DNA of 64,000 bases, taken from contig JBQMRP010000004.1 in assembly GCA_052174455.1 (NCBI GenBank), positions 310,001-374,000 of the forward strand, in the 5' to 3' direction. This DNA comes from Arsenophonus sp052174455. Its GTDB lineage: Bacteria; Pseudomonadota; Gammaproteobacteria; Enterobacterales; Enterobacteriaceae. Made by a program: the position numbers and the translations under genes. Shown one piece after another: positions 51,398 to 63,045 of the stretch. The number at the start of each line of letters is the position of its first letter. The first letter of the stretch is position 1. A model generated the notes under the pieces. It was not told the DNA's origin. It made no database searches and saw only the letters and a program-made list of their open reading frames with translations.

Positions 51398-54179
51398 CTT
51401 GTTATCCTTTTGTAGTGGTAATAGCTATTTTGCCTATGGTTACATTTATGAACGTTATGCATAGAGTTTTAATGTTATATTTATGTGAAATGTATAACAA
51501 TATAATTAGCATTAAATTAAAGACTCCGAGAATTTAAATAAGCTACTCATTATATTATTAATGTTCTGAAAAGTGGCTACTTAGTAAAAAAATAAAAACA
51601 GAAATAATATTCAAGTCTTTTAGAATAAAAATGTCATCAAATTTTGATTGGATTCCCCTAAAATAATATCCAATGAAAAAATATAAGAAACATAAAGTAG
51701 AATAAAAATTAAATAGCTATTGGACTAATAAAGAGTTGATCCGATTTGTGGTATAATGGCGTATCAAATAATACTATCATATTACTATCATCTTTACTAT
51801 CTTCATTTGGATTGAAGAAAACACTTAATCTGAATGTTTCTTTATGTTTAGGTTATCCAAAGTTTAATTAACTACATTCTCTAATTCATCTAACAGATTA
51901 AATTGCTTACCATTAAAAGTGTTTGACTAATATTTTTGAGATGTATCAGAGTATTCAATGTGAAGATAACCACTTATTTATCTAAATGCGTTAGTAAAAA
52001 GTTCAAAAGTTATTTAGAAAATATCACATTAATGATAGAGTTTAATAATGGGATAATTGTTTTATTTACGTTAGGTTAATTTTAAGTGGTTAATATTATC
52101 AATAATTTTACCGGGTAAATAAAATTATTAAGTACCTGATAATTATACTGGTAATAATAATCATTTTAATTTTAAAAAAACCTTTTAGTCTTTGTCAAGT
52201 TTACAATAGTAATATTTTTAAATATGGTCATGATGTTAACTAATAACTTCATGATAAAGGGATTAATTTGCCCCATGCAATAGTATATTTAATAGAAACT
52301 CCAACTTAGTTAAGGTAGAAATAAAATATTTAATAAATAAAGAGAAAACAATTCTTACGTTATTTTTTTTCAAAAAGAACTATAAAAACAAAATAGCCAA
52401 TTTTGTAGTACAAGACATAAAAAGTACCATTAAAATCTTAATTAATCATTTCATAGGGAGAGCGTTTAATATCCATCCTTTTTTGTAATAGAAGGCACAT
52501 TACAGGCAAAACAAAGAATAAAAGGAGCAAAATATTTATCAGGTAAATCTGATGCTTCATCAATCTCTTTATAAGAGATGCTACATATTTGCCATATAAC
52601 TTTGAGATCTTTCAATACAGAAAGAAATAAATATATTAAACTAATTTTAGAAATTAATAGAAATACAGTATTGATACCAGCACCCCCTTCTCCCCATATT
52701 TTTGAGTAAAAAGTGGCTGTTAACTATTCTAACAAGTAAAAGTATAGACAGCACATGAATTACCTATAAAAAATAGATTCTGAGACTTTTTTAAAGAGAA
52801 GATGTAATGCACCATAAGTATTGATAGAAAATATAAATATAAAATGCATGATAAAAAGAATATAGGCATAAAAATTAGAAATTAAGTAGTATATTATCAA
52901 TAAATTATATTAAAAGATTCAGTTTTGCTGTTTCAGGATTAATAGATTTTTTGAAAAAGGTTGTAATATTTTAATAGCGTGCATCAATAATGATAATAAG
53001 TTTAGGCTCTTCTTGTTTTTGAAATTATAAATATCTTTAATTTTATTTAGTTTATTAGTGTAAATAGTGGTACCCATTTAAAGATATAAATATCGCTTTT
53101 AATATTTGAATTGTTAGTCAATAGAGCTGTTGATGATTGAATTTGTTATTGTCGATAATTTAACTTAAATTTCTACTTCAGTGAAAATTTTTGGATACTG
53201 GATGAGAATTAAAATAAAATTATTGTGATTTTTATTAATCGCTTATGTAATTTTCTGATACTTTTCCACTAGTTAAGATTAATGAAATAATCGAACAACT
53301 TAGGTTTGTTTGAAGTTCATTAATTATTAATTTGAATATTTTTTCTAATAAAATCTATTATATTAATTGCGACGACACAAGGGATAGGTAATTCAATAAG
53401 TTGTAATTTTAGATAAAGATTAAATTTAGGTTTTAGCAGCATCAATAATATTGATCAATATATACGCTTTCTTACTCATAATGAATAACAGGAAAATTTC
53501 TTTATCAATTAAAGTTTGTTATGAATTAATAGTCATTGAATAGATTCCGTCAGGTTAACTAATTAAATATTATATTCCAAACTTTTAAAAATACAAAACC
53601 TTTTGTTCAATGGTGATAGAGAAATCCTGTTTCCACAGGATTTCTCTTCTGCGTCTGTGCCTATTAATTATTAAAAAGTGTTCTTTTACTGTTGTTAGGG
53701 TTTCAGTAAGACTAATAGTTAATGATTTCATAGTCTTAGTGTCAGGTAAGTAATAAATAATAGGTTACTATTTAACTATCATAAAAATATTTTATATTGC
53801 TTGGTTGCTGATATCGTTGAAATTTAATAAGGTAAGATCTTTTTCTTAATATTATTAAATTTATACCCAGAGTTTTAATTTAAATATAATAATAAAAGCG
53901 CTTAGCTATAACGAATAGCGTTAAAAAGATATAGGTAACATGCTAAAGAAAGTAATTTTTAACGGTAAAACGGATTTATTTCTTAGGAAGATCCGATAAT
54001 TTCTATTGATTATTAGGAATAATCAATAGAAATTTACTTCTATTAAGGTAAAAATAGAAATATCGCAAATGGACACTATATGAATAGTAAAATTAATAAA
54101 AATATTATTATTCTTATATTAATAATGATAATTAGTGTTATATGCTACTTGAATTAATTTAATGTTTTTTAAAATGACA
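51398..54179. other. 2.8 kb without recognised gene (feoAB position)
   Basis: By enteric gene order this stretch should hold feoB and feoA on the minus strand. It is extremely AT-rich and I could not trace FeoB motifs. At 53619-53646 a perfect 12-pair hairpin (gagaaatcctgt / acaggatttctc, loop ttcc) survives, terminator-like but without a T-run. A 24-codon hydrophobic frame at 54080 is too short to support. Confidence 0.5.
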
Positions 54180-55470
54180 GTAATTAATATTGAGTTATGT
54201 TTATTTCTAGTGATGAGTTTAGAAGATGTTCTGATGCATCATGCTGAGTAATTTCGTAAATAATTTCGATAATAGAGAGGTATTATGTTATTAAAAATCT
54301 ATCTTTATAGATATCTGAAAAATCATATATTATTCCTCTTATTTTATAAGAACTTATTCGCAATTACTATGCCAGACAGCTGATAAACACCGTTATTGAG
54401 GTTGAATTTGAAGTCTATGTGCTGTGCATCCTCATTGCTGTTTTTCCATCTACCGTAACGGTAGATATCTGTTACATCGAATTATACAAACTTCTATTAG
54501 CGATGTTTAGATTAAAGTAACTAAGGTCATGGATCGAAACGGAAACAGAATATCCTTCAAGAGATCATTGTTGTCTTACTTGAGGACGATAAAATAGGTA
54601 AAGAGTTGCTACTATTAAGGTGTTCCAGCGAAGGTATGCCTATTGGTGATTTTTATGAAGTTTTAAGTTTTCTCTCATCGAGAAAACTTAATCTTATCTG
54701 TTAGTGCTTTTAACAAACTAAAATAGAAATAGCTTAAAAACGTAGACAAGGTAAGTAGTACCTTACGTGATTTAAGCAATATGCCTAAAACGTTTATTTC
54801 TGGATCAATAACATATAACCGTCCTGTAAGAAAAGATGATCACCTTTTCCTGCTGTTCATTATTGATATCACTGCATGATGGCTTACGAAAGCGCAGAGC
54901 TTAACCCTATTTTCAGGCTATGATTTTCTACGGAAGACTTTGCTATTTGTTTTTTAGAATGCAACAGTAAAGATATTTATGGACATGTAGCACCAACTCT
55001 ATTAACTACACAAAATAGCTAATATGCTAGATTTATTCTCAAAAGGCCATTGTAAGCAAAAGCTATAACTTGAGCTATAGGAGTTCTGGTTAGCAGAGAG
55101 TTGTGATGTCGCTAATAAATATATTGATGTTTTGTTGGCAAGATTTCAACGTATTCTGCAGCGATGAAGAAGCTGGAAAAGATAAAGAAGAACGATTGGC
55201 ATTCTATCTCTTCCTGCCAGTATACTGAACATCAATAAAGATAAAAAATCAGATTGAATGAGTATTTGAGACAGTGAGGCTATGAAGCTGACGTGCGAAA
55301 CTTAAATCATTCTAGTTAAGAAAAACAATACTTTTAATACTAATTAAGCTACTCCTATCTGCTCAGAAAAGCTGAAACCAGCTAAGTGGATTTGACCTAG
55401 TTTAATTATGGCAATAAACAATATCTCCTTTAAGAATAAGGAAAATAATTTATAAAGCATTAGATCGGAG
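54180..55470 (+). mobile_element. IS256-like remnant, nearly full length
   Basis: The copy that identifies the family best. In order, with frame corrections: 'LPERIIQTGISDVEIKVTKV', 'SGNRISF..SLLSSYLR', 'GVPAKVCLLVIFMKF', 'DDHLFLLFIIDI', 'MKKLEKDKEER', then 'IKTKNQIES..FETVRL'. These match the IS256 series (RTIQTGIGDVEVKVPKVRD ... LKGVSTGDF ... KYPKA/LEKD ... TNPIESTFATVRLR). About 1.3 kb, riddled with stops. Confidence 0.62.
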
Positions 55471-55834
55471 TGTAGTATGATTGTCATACACAAGATTTAC
55501 TAATAACTTAAATTTATAAAAAACTGAGCATTAATTTTATTATTTCCTGAAATATATTCTATTATTTTAAATAATTAGTTATAGTTTTTAAATTATAACT
55601 TTTATAGACTGAAATATAGTTTTACTACCAATATTTATTGAGGTAAATTCCTCTTTCTTGTACAACCAAATATATTAATGCAGAATGATCTCGAGATATT
55701 TCCAAGAATTAAAAGCTATGTTAAAAAAAACAGTTATTGGTAGAAATTCATTATACTGTATAAAGAATTTTTGCTACAAAAAGTTGTCATGAAAAAGCAA
55801 AGAGTCATTTAGATTAAAGAGATTCTTTTTATTC
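55471..55834. other. No gene recognised
   Basis: Spacer of 360 bases between two IS remnants; no readable frame or RNA signal. Confidence 0.5.
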
Positions 55835-56160
55835 TCTTTCAAGAGAAAGAGAAGCATTTTATTAGTTAGTTTGGCGACAATAATCTATTGGATAATATCG
55901 ATTTATGCATTGAAGTAACTCATTCTTTTTATTTTATTCTGTCTATATTGTTCGCAGGATGATATGTTATCTGCTGTAGACATTAATTATGGTGGTTACA
56001 ACGATACCGTTGCAAAATCCCAGATTGTAGAAAAGCATTTAACAATCTTACTAAAAGTCCTATGGCAAAAATATATTATAAGGATAAATTATTTAATTAT
56101 CTATGATTTATATTGAATAGTTGATAGTTAAGAAATTGAATTCCTCTTCAAGAGGAGAGG
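55835..56160 (+). mobile_element. IS1595-like 5' fragment
   Basis: Inverted relative to the 48370-48560 end: 'aaagagattctttttattct', 'attagttagtttgg', 'gataatatcgatttatgcattgaag', then 'ttcgcaggatgatatg'. Only the N-terminal third is present. Confidence 0.42.
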
Positions 56161-57300
56161 AAAAGTTATATTTTTTTTTCTAAAGTAAATAGAATTGGTT
56201 TGCTAAATCTATTGTAGGTGAAAAATTCATTATAGTTGTAGTCATTGACTTAATGTTCTAATTTTAGATAAAAAACCATATTTTTAGCTTAAAATCTATA
56301 ATTTTTTATTTTTATTACTATTTCTAAGAATAGTTCTATTATTCAAACTAGTCAAGTTGAACCTCTATAAAAGTAATCTATTGTCATTCAGAATGAATTT
56401 CCATGTATCTTGGCAGGAATCCGTTTCATAAAAATAGCAAATTATAATTTTCCGGTTTTTGCAAGCATCATTTTCCGTGGTTTATATAGCTTCAATAATA
56501 GTATATTTTATTTACAACTCGACAAAAAAGCAAATAAATGCACTACTTTAAAAGGCCTCGCTAGAATGTGGCTGATATAGCGTCTGATCATCTCTTCTTT
56601 TGTTAGTACCTGTTTCTACTTCTTGTTGAGTTCGTTTGATAATGTAATCATGTAATGATGTAATGATATATAGCTACCTCCTCCTCAGTAATGCCGGAGT
56701 TTCGAATGTGGATATCGAGTCTGGAACATCTAAGATAGAATGCGAAGTATTTCACGTTATTCCACAAAAGAGGGCTCTATTTCGTGTTTTTAATAAGCGC
56801 TCTTTTCAGTAATATTCCTACTTGTGGAATTCAGGTAACGTTGCCAGCGCCTCTTTGTGCAGATGACATTCCAGAGAGTTAATAAGACTATTGGTATTTA
56901 TGAGACCATAGTTATGACGTAGAATCTGGATGACAGCGTCTTGCTAAATCCCCTATACCGCTTTTTTTAAAGATAAACTCAACACCACATAACAGTATGC
57001 TAATATTCAAGCTTCCACAGGGTGACGGATAAATGAGTATGCGATGGTTGATTGAGTTCTTGAACATAATCTTGAAAGACATGGAAGATATCAATCGATA
57101 TCTGACCTTGTAATGCACATAATGTTCATGTGTGACGGTTCGAAATAGAATATTGAGTAGCTTGTCAGTTATTTTAGAAAAAGCTAAATAAAATTAGGGA
57201 TAGTAAAAATAATGTGTTTTTAGTTATAGGTAGGTAAAATATAGACTTGCGCTGCTAACCATTGCTCGATAGTTTTGACACCGCATGAACTTCAGGTTTT
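56161..57300 (-). pseudogene. Unidentified decayed gene, probably mobile
   Basis: Minus-strand patches open in different frames: 'LQGQISIDIFHVFQDYVQEL' near 57110, 'LTKEEMIRRYISHILARPFK' near 56600-56540, then 'FAIFMKRIPAKIHGN' near 56440-56400. The second and third patches resemble the C-terminal part of an IS91-type transposase, but too weakly to call. The small frame at 56912-57118 is part of this remnant, not a gene. Confidence 0.35.
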
Positions 57301-57304
57301 TTTA

Positions 57305-57990
57305 ATTAGAGTTTTGGCAGAAAAGAGTTCTAGGAATATTTAGAATAGACGCAGCAGTAGTGATAAGGCCCGATCGATGGGTACAAAAACCTTTTACTTA
57401 TGGTATAAGTGCTGCAGATAAGCGCTCTCTCGATAGTATCGATTGATTTATTAGTTAAAATTTTCATCGTGTTTTTCAAAAAAATATTCTACAGTCGTCA
57501 TCAATGCTGAAAACTAGTTTAGTTGGGGGAATGTACATTTGCGAAATTACCTCTGAGTATCTGCTAGATAAATAGAAATCGTAATTCTTGTTCGCATTTA
57601 TTAATTCTAGCTTCCAAGTTACCTCCTGTGTTTCTTGTAGTGGAGAAAAAGGAAATGAGGATTATCCTTACTTCTTTATAGGTGATGAATTCATCGGCAA
57701 GCATAATTTCATTAATTGACACTTAATGCAGTTATATTTAGCAAAATCGGCTTAGCCTTGGCTATTCTGTTGCTAAAATCTAGAATAATTATGACTAGAG
57801 GCGAATAATATTTGCATATCAAGAAAAAAATGGGGATCGAGAGGCGAATAGATTACTGTATGAGCCTTCTTTATGGTATGATAAAATTAATTGATTTTTG
57901 ATCATTAATTTTGGATGAAGAATAATAAATCGTTTCGCATAAATAGCTAGTGTAACACGTGAAATTGCGTGTTGTTTTCTGATTTACTTG
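57305..57990. repeat. Unidentified dispersed repeat, copy 2
   Basis: Matches 15950-16700 in the same orientation. The minus strand again gives the more readable patches, for example near 57700-57640. Family unknown. Confidence 0.4.
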
Positions 57991-58099
57991 GTTTACAATT
58001 TTTCCTAAATTGATGAATTACTATAAATATTGATATTTTACAGAGCAAAAACAGTACTCTGATTATAAACTTCCTAAAAACAGTGCAGGGGTGCCCCCT

Positions 58100-58580
58100 C
58101 GCTGCTCATGCTATAATTGTTTTACATTATTCCGCATTTTTCATGGTACTCTGGTGTATTATTGTTAGTTAAAATTGTTCATCCTTGTAGATTAAACTAA
58201 CATAGTTAGTTAGGATAACATGTATCCTTCCTTCTACTCTTATAGCTCATTTATTTATCCTTTTGTATACTTATCTTTCAATGTCCTTTTTCCTGATGTG
58301 TGTAAATAGCGATGTTAACTTTTGGCTGCTTGCTCTTACCCTCTAGGAGGTTAAGAGGTCTTTGTTAATTTTTTGTACTGAGATGCTTCAGTTTTTCAGT
58401 TTGCCTCATTTTAGTATGAATTTATCAAAATTTAATGTATAATAAACTGGTTTTTTTTATTTTTGATATCTCTGGATATTGCGTTTTATGTCAACTTATC
58501 GACGCTTTTCGAGGATTAGCAGATGCTTTTATTACCTCTGACTGCCTAGGCATCTACTGTGTAAGTTTATTAGTTATTGC
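58100..58580 (-). pseudogene. rrl: 23S rRNA pseudogene, 5' fragment
   Basis: On the minus strand the sequence at 58577-58500 is the decayed 5' end of 23S ('agtagatgcctaggcagtca' region, then 'gaaaagcgtcgataagttga'). Further blocks equivalent to 23S positions up to about 400 follow, increasingly eroded, to about 58100. The rest of 23S and the 5S are missing. It stands in the correct order after tRNA-Ala. The plus-strand frame at 58435-58671 is a shadow. Confidence 0.8.
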
Positions 58581-58900
58581 TGCATGTTCACACCAATTCT
58601 TTTTGTACAGCGCTCGCAATACTCACCTATTTAATATAGGTGGCGCTTTCTATATCAATGGCGATACCTGATAAATTAGGACTTTAATGAATATCAAATT
58701 TCTGGTTGCTCGTTCATAATGCTTTGTTGTTATGAAAATAAAACCTAATTTAATTGGAGTTTTAAGAATCCCTCACCATTTAATGGTTAATATTTTAATT
58801 GTTAGGTTGTTATAGATTATTAAAGAGTATTATTATGCGTAGCATAATTCTTGTTGTACTTTTTTTGAAAAAGTTTTTTATCTATTTGTATTGTACAAAA

Positions 58901-58976
58901 TGGTGGAGCTAAGCGGGATCGAACCGCTGACCTCCTGCGTGCAAAGCAGGCGCTCTCCCAGCTGAGCTATAGCCCC
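58901..58976 (-). tRNA. alaT: tRNA-Ala (TGC)
   Basis: 76-base intact cloverleaf on the minus strand: acceptor ggggcta/tagctcc, anticodon loop 'tttgcac' giving TGC, T-loop 'gttcgatcc', encoded CCA. Nearly identical to the enteric rrn spacer tRNA-Ala. It survives between two dead rRNA genes. Confidence 0.96.
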
Positions 58977-59030
58977 ATTAAGATTTTTGTATCATTAAAT
59001 ATTTCTGCTAATCTTGATTTTTAATAATGT

Positions 59031-59107
<77 letters not shown>

Positions 59108-59173
59108 AATTATAGTTTTTGCTTAATCTTTATAATACAATCTATGTAATCATTTATATTCTATTTATCTAGG

Positions 59174-60765
59174 TAAAGAAATAATTTAACAATAGGTTCT
59201 TCTATGATTATCTTGTTACAATTTCATCTTAGTCATTAATCACAAAGTGGTAAATGCTATCACGAAGATTAGATCCCCATTTTTGTTACTAATTTTTTTT
59301 GTAATCTTACTCCTTATGGAGTGAAGTATGATTTGTAGAAGGTCTAGAAATATATTCACTGCAATATGCTGATTGTGATTATTAGGGATTAAGATTTTAT
59401 GGTATTGAGTTGTAGATTCAAATTCAGATTTTTGATATATTTTAGTTTTGCTTCCTTCTCACTCATTTATCTTTCTCTGCATACCCAATTCTAACACGTA
59501 TTAACTCTATTCGTAATGGATAATGAGATGACTTAACGTTATCTTTATTTTCTTTGGTTTATTACTGCCAATCCATTTTAAATTTCTTACTGAATCTTTG
59601 GTAAACAAAGGATAAGGGTTGTGTTCGTTACTATACTTAACCAAACATAACATTTTATAACACAAGGTTAAATAGGATTCATAACTTATCTTAGGGTTTC
59701 CGGAGGGAACTCCTTTATTTATAAAGGAGTTGCTGGACATTAAGAAGAGTATGTAAGATTCTTTTTGCGTTGTATTAAAAACTACATATTTTATCGCTGA
59801 TATATGTGGCCTCATAGATTTATTTTAGTTTTTAATCCTGTGTTTTACTTCTTAAGCGGTTGATTTAACACGTTAGCTTCGGATGGTATAGGTCTAAGAC
59901 CATACCACTAAATTTAACATTATTTATAACGGTGACTACTAAAGGAAGCGAATAAAATTCGCTTCCTACGATTTCGCACATAAGCCTCAGTCTTCTCTAG
60001 TGAGGATTGCCTTCGCTATATCAGTATCCCTTTCTCCACATCTCTACGCATTTCACCGCTATAAATTAAATTCAACCTATACAATAATTTAACTAAGTAG
60101 TCTTGAGTGTTATTACCAGGTTAAGATAAAGGAATTATATCTAATGTAATTAACCATCTATGTAATTTTATGCCTAATAATTTGATTAAAGTTCCACACC
60201 TTCTGTATTATTTGGAGTGGCTTGTACGGAGTTAGCCTGCACTTCTTTTGTCGCTAATGTTAATTAATAATGTTATTTAATTATAACATCTTTCTCATGA
60301 CTGAAGGTGTTTTATAATTTGAAAATCTTTTTATATATCTATAATGGTTGCGTCAAGTTTGCAATAATTTTGCAATATTCTATACTTTTACTTTTTATAG
60401 TAGTCCTGATCTGTGTTTCAGTTCCAATACATATGATCATCCTGTTAGATTAATTAGAAATTATTGTCTAGGTAATAAATTTACCTTACCTAGTAATCTC
60501 ATATTTGTTCACCTTAATGTATGAGATTAAAAGGTCCTCTTACTTTTGCTCCTTAGTGATTAGGCAGTATCAGGCATCTCGTTTCAGTGGTTACCCCCTC
60601 CCCCATTTGGCTATATCTTTCCATATTTTACACCGGCTACTGATCACCCTGTGTGTGTTAGATCTGTCACCAGCTTGCTCAATGAGCTATAATTAAACTT
60701 TTTAATTAAAAAGTTGATGCTAAAAGAATATTTTACTTATCGTAATTTTTTTGTTCAGATAGCTT
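59174..60765 (-). pseudogene. rrs: 16S rRNA pseudogene, second operon
   Basis: Decayed 16S on the minus strand. Landmarks (plus-strand reading): 'tcttgttacaatttcatctt' and 'aatcacaaagtggtaa' at the 3' end near 59210-59265, 'ctctacgcatttcaccgcta' near 60041, 'acggagttagcctgcacttc' near 60228, 'ctgtgtttcagttcca' near 60411. The order matches 16S read backwards. The anti-Shine-Dalgarno end (normally taaggaggtga on this strand) reads 'taaagaaataa', so it is non-functional. The frames at 59507-59815 and 60505-60696 are shadows. Confidence 0.88.
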
Positions 60766-60934
60766 TTTTTTAATGTTTTTGTCTTGCTGCTGACTGCTAA
60801 AGTAGCGTTATTGTTTATTGGTTTATATGTTAACGAATTATTTTTATTAGTTTTTAAAATTTTAAAATTCAAAATATATTTGAATTGTAGTATCTTTAAG
60901 TGGTTGCCTTGCCCAAAGGCATTATTTAGTTAAT

Positions 60935-60946
60935 TATTAAAGAGCA
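60935..60946 (-). promoter_or_regulatory. boxA of the second rRNA operon
   Basis: On the minus strand 'tgctctttaata', 11 of 12 matches to the rrn boxA consensus, about 170 bases ahead of the 16S pseudogene start, the usual leader distance. Transcription through to the spacer tRNAs may continue from here. Confidence 0.6.
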
Positions 60947-60959
60947 TAAAGTAATAAAC

Positions 60960-62245
60960 TATACTATGAAATAGTAGTATACTACCTTTTTATCTATAAA
61001 GTCAAGCGGTTGTTTATAAGCTACAGAACTTCGCGTATCAGCTTTGTAGCATGACACTGTTACAAAATACAATTTAATCAAATTGGTCATTTTATTGACA
61101 CTAGTTCGGCTGATTGATTAGAAATTCATAGAATGCTAGCTATTATTTTTCTCCAATTATTCTCCAGCTTCTTGATAGTTGATAATCTTTTCAGCAAAAT
61201 ATCAAGAGATTTATTAGCGGCATCACAGAATTCTACTAGTCAACACCTCCTGCAGCTCATTATTAACTTTCGGTTACATACTTTTTGTGAGTGAAGTCAA
61301 CATATCAGCTATATTATTCATCAACAGTATTTGTAGTACATGTCTGGAAATATTTTTTCTGTTATATTCTAAAAATAAAAAGCATAATCTGCTCCATAAC
61401 AAGCCTATAGATATACTTAAACAATGCGCTCACTAGTCATTGAAAAGTTATACTCAGCTTGATTCTGACTTTCAATAACCATCTTTGAATTCAGTTAGCT
61501 CCTTACATCCATGCACAGTGACGTTGATAATAAGAAGCAGGCAAAGTGCTCATCTTTACCTGACAGAACGATTATGCCATCATATTAGAAATAAATATAT
61601 CGTGTATTACTTAAATTACAAAAGTACCAGATTCCCAATACTCTTAAAGCCGTTGTTATTTCAGTCTGCTAATAACACTAGAGAGAGACCCATGTTCTTT
61701 TTGTCCAGAGCTCACCTATAATTGCTTCGTGAAAATTATCGGTGGATAATACTTAGTATATACAGGTTATATTAAAACTCCTCCTACTTTTACACGCTTC
61801 AGGTAAAATAGTAATAAGGAGTTTTAGAATCATATTCCGCTGCCGCTACGGATTCTTAACTTTAGACGATTTAATCTCAATATATATTGAGACGGAATCT
61901 ACATGATTTTCTGTAGCACATAATTGTTATAGACGAGGAGCATGGAAGAAGAGGAGGAGAGCCTATCAATAAGGCAGCATTCAGCATATTATTATAGGAT
62001 GGTTTAAAGCTCATCATCAACAGTGGTGCCTAGCCATCTTGCCTGGCAGTATTTTGTATGAGCTCATTTAAGAGATTACCGATAATATTTAATTTTTTTG
62101 GATTACCTGTATGGTAGAATTTCATGGTATATATCTCTCTGATTATTGAAATCATTTACGAAATTAATTAGCCAGAATACGCTATCCATATTCATATCCG
62201 AAAGTCCATATACTAGAAATAAGAATAACTTTTACAGCCATATAT
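60960..62245 (-). mobile_element. IS256-like remnant, nearly full length
   Basis: Minus strand, collinear with 36825-38155 and 10330-11640: C-terminal part at 61020-61230, N-terminal part at 61900-62240 ('gaaatcatttacgaaattaa'). It lies where the rrn promoters of the second operon should be. The plus-strand frame at 61485-61721 is a chance frame. Confidence 0.5.
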
Positions 62246-62269
62246 TTACTATCGTTTGCAAACGAGACG

Positions 62270-63045
62270 GCTGTCTCGTTTATTAAGTAGGCTCGTAGTC
62301 GTTTTCTTACAAAATATTTCTCTTTCTCGAAGATAGATTGACAGTAGTACCTGAATTCCTAAACCACGCGTAATATCTTATTAACTATATAATTCTTTAC
62401 ACAGATACAGAGGTGGAATTTTCGTGAAATGAAGCCAGAAATACCAGAAACCATTTTCTATAAAGCATTTAAAACTATTAACTTAGTATATGCCATAAAT
62501 ATAAAATGTCTTCAAAAATTCCAAACAAAACTTCACGACATTATCTTTTCGTAGATATAGCTCAGACCACTTGAGAGGTTTTTATCCGTCTTTACAAAAC
62601 CAAGACTCTAGCCAATTTTTTATGCTTATTACGTAATCTTAACCAAGCATATTCAATAATTATCCATTGGGTACTTACAAATAATAGAAAAATTATAAAT
62701 CACTTTTTTTTGGTCTGTGAAAACCTTTAGTTACCAGAAAATAGGAATTCAATCGTTTATGTACATAGATTAATATAAACCTAACTTAATCGCCGGTGAA
62801 TCTTTAAACAAATTGTATGGATCAAACGATTTAATAGGTGCATAGAAAACAAGTTGAAAAGCCATCATTTCAATTCTAGTCAAGAGATTGAGATTACTGT
62901 GGATCGATATCTTTTTGTGTACAATCAGGAATTACTACAATCAGCATTAGGTACTAAAATTTCATTGCAGTTTATGAGAGATTAGTTCAAAGTTAAATAA
63001 AATTATTTAAAACCATCTAGTTTCCTGGATCTAACAGTTAATTAA
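62270..63045 (+). mobile_element. IS481-like remnant
   Basis: Collinear with the copies before rpsJ and polA: 'tttttatccgtctttacaaaa' near 62578, 'ttcattgcagtttatgagag' near 62962, 'attatttaaaaccatct' near 63003. Same family motifs after frame correction. Confidence 0.5.

Noticed and set aside
51840..51930. Minus-strand patch reminiscent of a FeoB GTPase loop
   Set aside because: It lies at the wrong distance for that motif by feoB gene order and the resemblance is a few residues only.
54080..54157. 24-codon hydrophobic frame that could be a small membrane peptide
   Set aside because: Too short, made almost entirely of Ile, Asn and Leu codons expected in AT-rich DNA, no convincing ribosome binding site.
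59507..60696. Open frames at 59507-59815 and 60505-60696
   Set aside because: Both lie inside the second 16S pseudogene, whose rRNA landmarks explain the sequence.
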